A stretch of DNA of 17,500 bases from Trachelipus rathkii (lineage: Eukaryota > Arthropoda > Malacostraca > Isopoda > Trachelipodidae), in contig JABUQX010088361.1 in assembly GCA_015478945.1 (NCBI GenBank), forward strand, positions 17,501 through 35,000, given 5' to 3'. The notes under the pieces were generated by a model. The model saw nothing but the letters and a program-made list of their open reading frames with translations. It was not told where the DNA came from and searched no databases. The position numbers were made by a program, and so were the translations under genes. This document shows, in pieces, positions 16,200 through 17,500 of the stretch (within the stretch, counting starts at the first letter, position 1; the number at the start of each line of letters is the position of its first letter).

Positions 16200-17500
16200 G
16201 ATGGGAGGAGTAAATGAGCAAGAAGGGGCAGTGATCAGATGGAGAAGTTGAAGAACAAGAGAACGAGACGAAATTATGAACGGGAAATGCAGGAAACCCT
16301 AAGATTGAGAAGAAAACGAAGACTTGCAGGATGTCATTAAGGAAGTGGCAGAGAACTCTTGTAAAGATGGGTAGGAGGTACTAGGAAGAGACATACACCA
16401 TGGTGGTGGAACGAAAAAGTGAAAAAAGCAATTAAGGTAAAAACAGGAAAAATGAAGAAGTGGCTGAAAAGAAGAACAGCGCACAGGCAAGGAATGAGGC
16501 AGAGAGAATGAGGAGGGCAAAAAAGATGGAGACGGAGAGAATGGCAGGAGAAATAACGAGAGATGTGGGCGAAGGGAAGAAAAAGCTATTTAAGATGGCG
16601 AAGGCGTATAGAAAACCAAAAACCGTAACTAGAAATATAAAAGATAGAAACGGAGAGATTCTTGTGAGACCGGAAGAAAGAAATGATAGATGGACCGAAT
16701 ACTATGAAGATCTGCTAAATGTAGAATACAGAGAACAAGAGGAAGAAGCTGTAGATCAGACGAGGGAGGAGGAAGAGGATGGAGGAAGGCGGAGAGATAA
16801 CGGTAGAGGAATATGAGGAGGCTATAAAAAGGATGAAGAAGGGTAAAGCCCCAGGAGAGATGGGAGTGGTGTGGAGTTGTGGTGGAGGGAGGAGAGGAGC
16901 TGAGAAGGGAGAATCATCAGTTTGATGAAACAAGTGTTGGAGAGAGGGAAAGTTGCCGGAAAGGTGGGGCAAAGCAATAATAATACGATATTATAAAGGT
17001 TAAAGGAGATGCAGGGAAAGCTGTAATAATTACAGAGGCATTTCACTGATTGACCATCTGACGAAAATTTACGAAAGAATATTGGAGAGGAGGCTGAGAG
17101 AGAGGTAGAGCCGAGACTCGGAAAAGAACAGTATGGGTATAGAAGAGGAAGAGGAACGACGGACCTCTTATTCACACTAAGAATGGTTTCACTGAAAAGG
17201 CATTTGATTTGGTGCCAAGGAAAAAGCTCTGGAGAGCTATGGAGAGGAATTATGGAGTGAGGGGTAGATTAAAGAAGGCAATAGAAAGTATGTATGAGAA
17301 ATGCAGTTGTAATGTTAGAACTGAGTGCGAGAACGATAGATGGTTTGAGGTGAAAACAGGAGTGAAGCAGGGGAGTGTTTTATCTCCACTGCTGTTTATA
17401 TTATATTTAGACGTGGTGATAAGGAAAGTGAGGGAGAGACTGGGAGAATTTGAAGGGGACATAATGGCATATGCGGACGATCTGGCATGTTGGAGCGAGA
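16200..17500 (+). pseudogene. LINE (non-LTR) reverse transcriptase, frameshifted and cut by the window end
   Basis: Fragments of one ORF2-like protein appear in order but in changing frames: EKLKNKRTRRNYEREMQETL (about 16242), HTPWWWNEKVKKAIK (about 16394, the WWNE linker upstream of RT), KKKLFKMAKAYRKPK (about 16580) with RWTEYYEDLLN (about 16690), EEYEEAIKRMKKGKAPG (about 16806), SLMKQVLERGK then LPERWGKA, NNYRGISLIDHLTKIYERIL (about 17030), EQYGYRRGRGTTD (about 17125), EKAFDLVPRKKLW (17194), VKTGVKQGSVLSPLLFILYL (about 17350) and YADDLACWSE (17470). At least five frame changes and an apparent deletion before EKAFD, removing the first half of motif A, make it non-functional. The longest open piece is 16460-16816. 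The clade (jockey/CR1/RTE-like) is not settled. The endonuclease domain is not visible. Confidence 0.88.

Noticed and set aside
16299..17462. Ser/Leu-rich minus-strand frames opposite the LINE
   Set aside because: They are antisense to purine-rich LINE coding sequence; the plus-strand motifs identify the real coding strand.

Overview
The window looks like repeat-dominated nuclear DNA from an animal, probably an arthropod and perhaps a crustacean. The reasons are high A+T content, dense CA and TA microsatellites, many short tandem satellites, and debris of three retroelement types (gypsy LTR, Penelope-like, LINE) with no host exons that I can recognise. The taxon is an inference from element style and repeat landscape, not from a marker gene. 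Everything that codes for protein here is transposon-derived.

Positions 1-8690 form one giant inverted repeat. The left arm (1-4346) reads outward through the same ordered series of satellite blocks as the right arm (8690-4408). The centre is a 61-bp spacer at 4347-4407 next to a cluster of small perfect palindromes. From outside to centre the blocks are: a 17-18 bp GAGAACCCTAATTTTTT array, a pair of perfect hairpins, 49-bp and 116-120-bp units carrying a GTGGGTCAAATTTGACCCA core, a TGCCA-rich array, a GATGCCTCA array, a GC-rich 42-bp array, a TACTGCTTTAACTCATG minisatellite, A+T-rich homopolymer-like DNA, CA/GT microsatellite, and about 600 bp of less repetitive A+T-rich DNA at the tip. The arms differ by scattered substitutions and 1-bp indels, a few percent where I compared them. 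The left arm runs off the window edge. This is either a real palindrome or a fold-back sequencing/assembly artefact.

Positions 8690-9950 flank the palindrome. They contain a short broken Penelope-like reverse transcriptase fragment on the minus strand (8820-8984), then non-coding A+T-rich DNA with long (TA)n tracts.

Positions about 9950-16024 are a nearly complete gypsy (Metaviridae-type) LTR retrotransposon on the minus strand. From right to left it has the 5' LTR, primer-binding site, gag, aspartic protease, reverse transcriptase/RNase H/integrase, about 500 bp of untranslated sequence and the 3' LTR. One run of seven G (14096-14102) puts protease and reverse transcriptase in different frames. 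There is no env. The LTRs match at roughly 97-98% apart from small indels, so the insertion is fairly young. Each LTR carries a short U3 with a 39-bp palindrome and a TATA box, and a long R/U5 holding a regular array of short hairpins separated by repeated TTATCTTTTTA spacers.

Positions about 16025-17500 begin with a (TA)n tract and continue into a frameshifted LINE (non-LTR) reverse transcriptase on the plus strand that runs off the window end at its YADD active-site motif.
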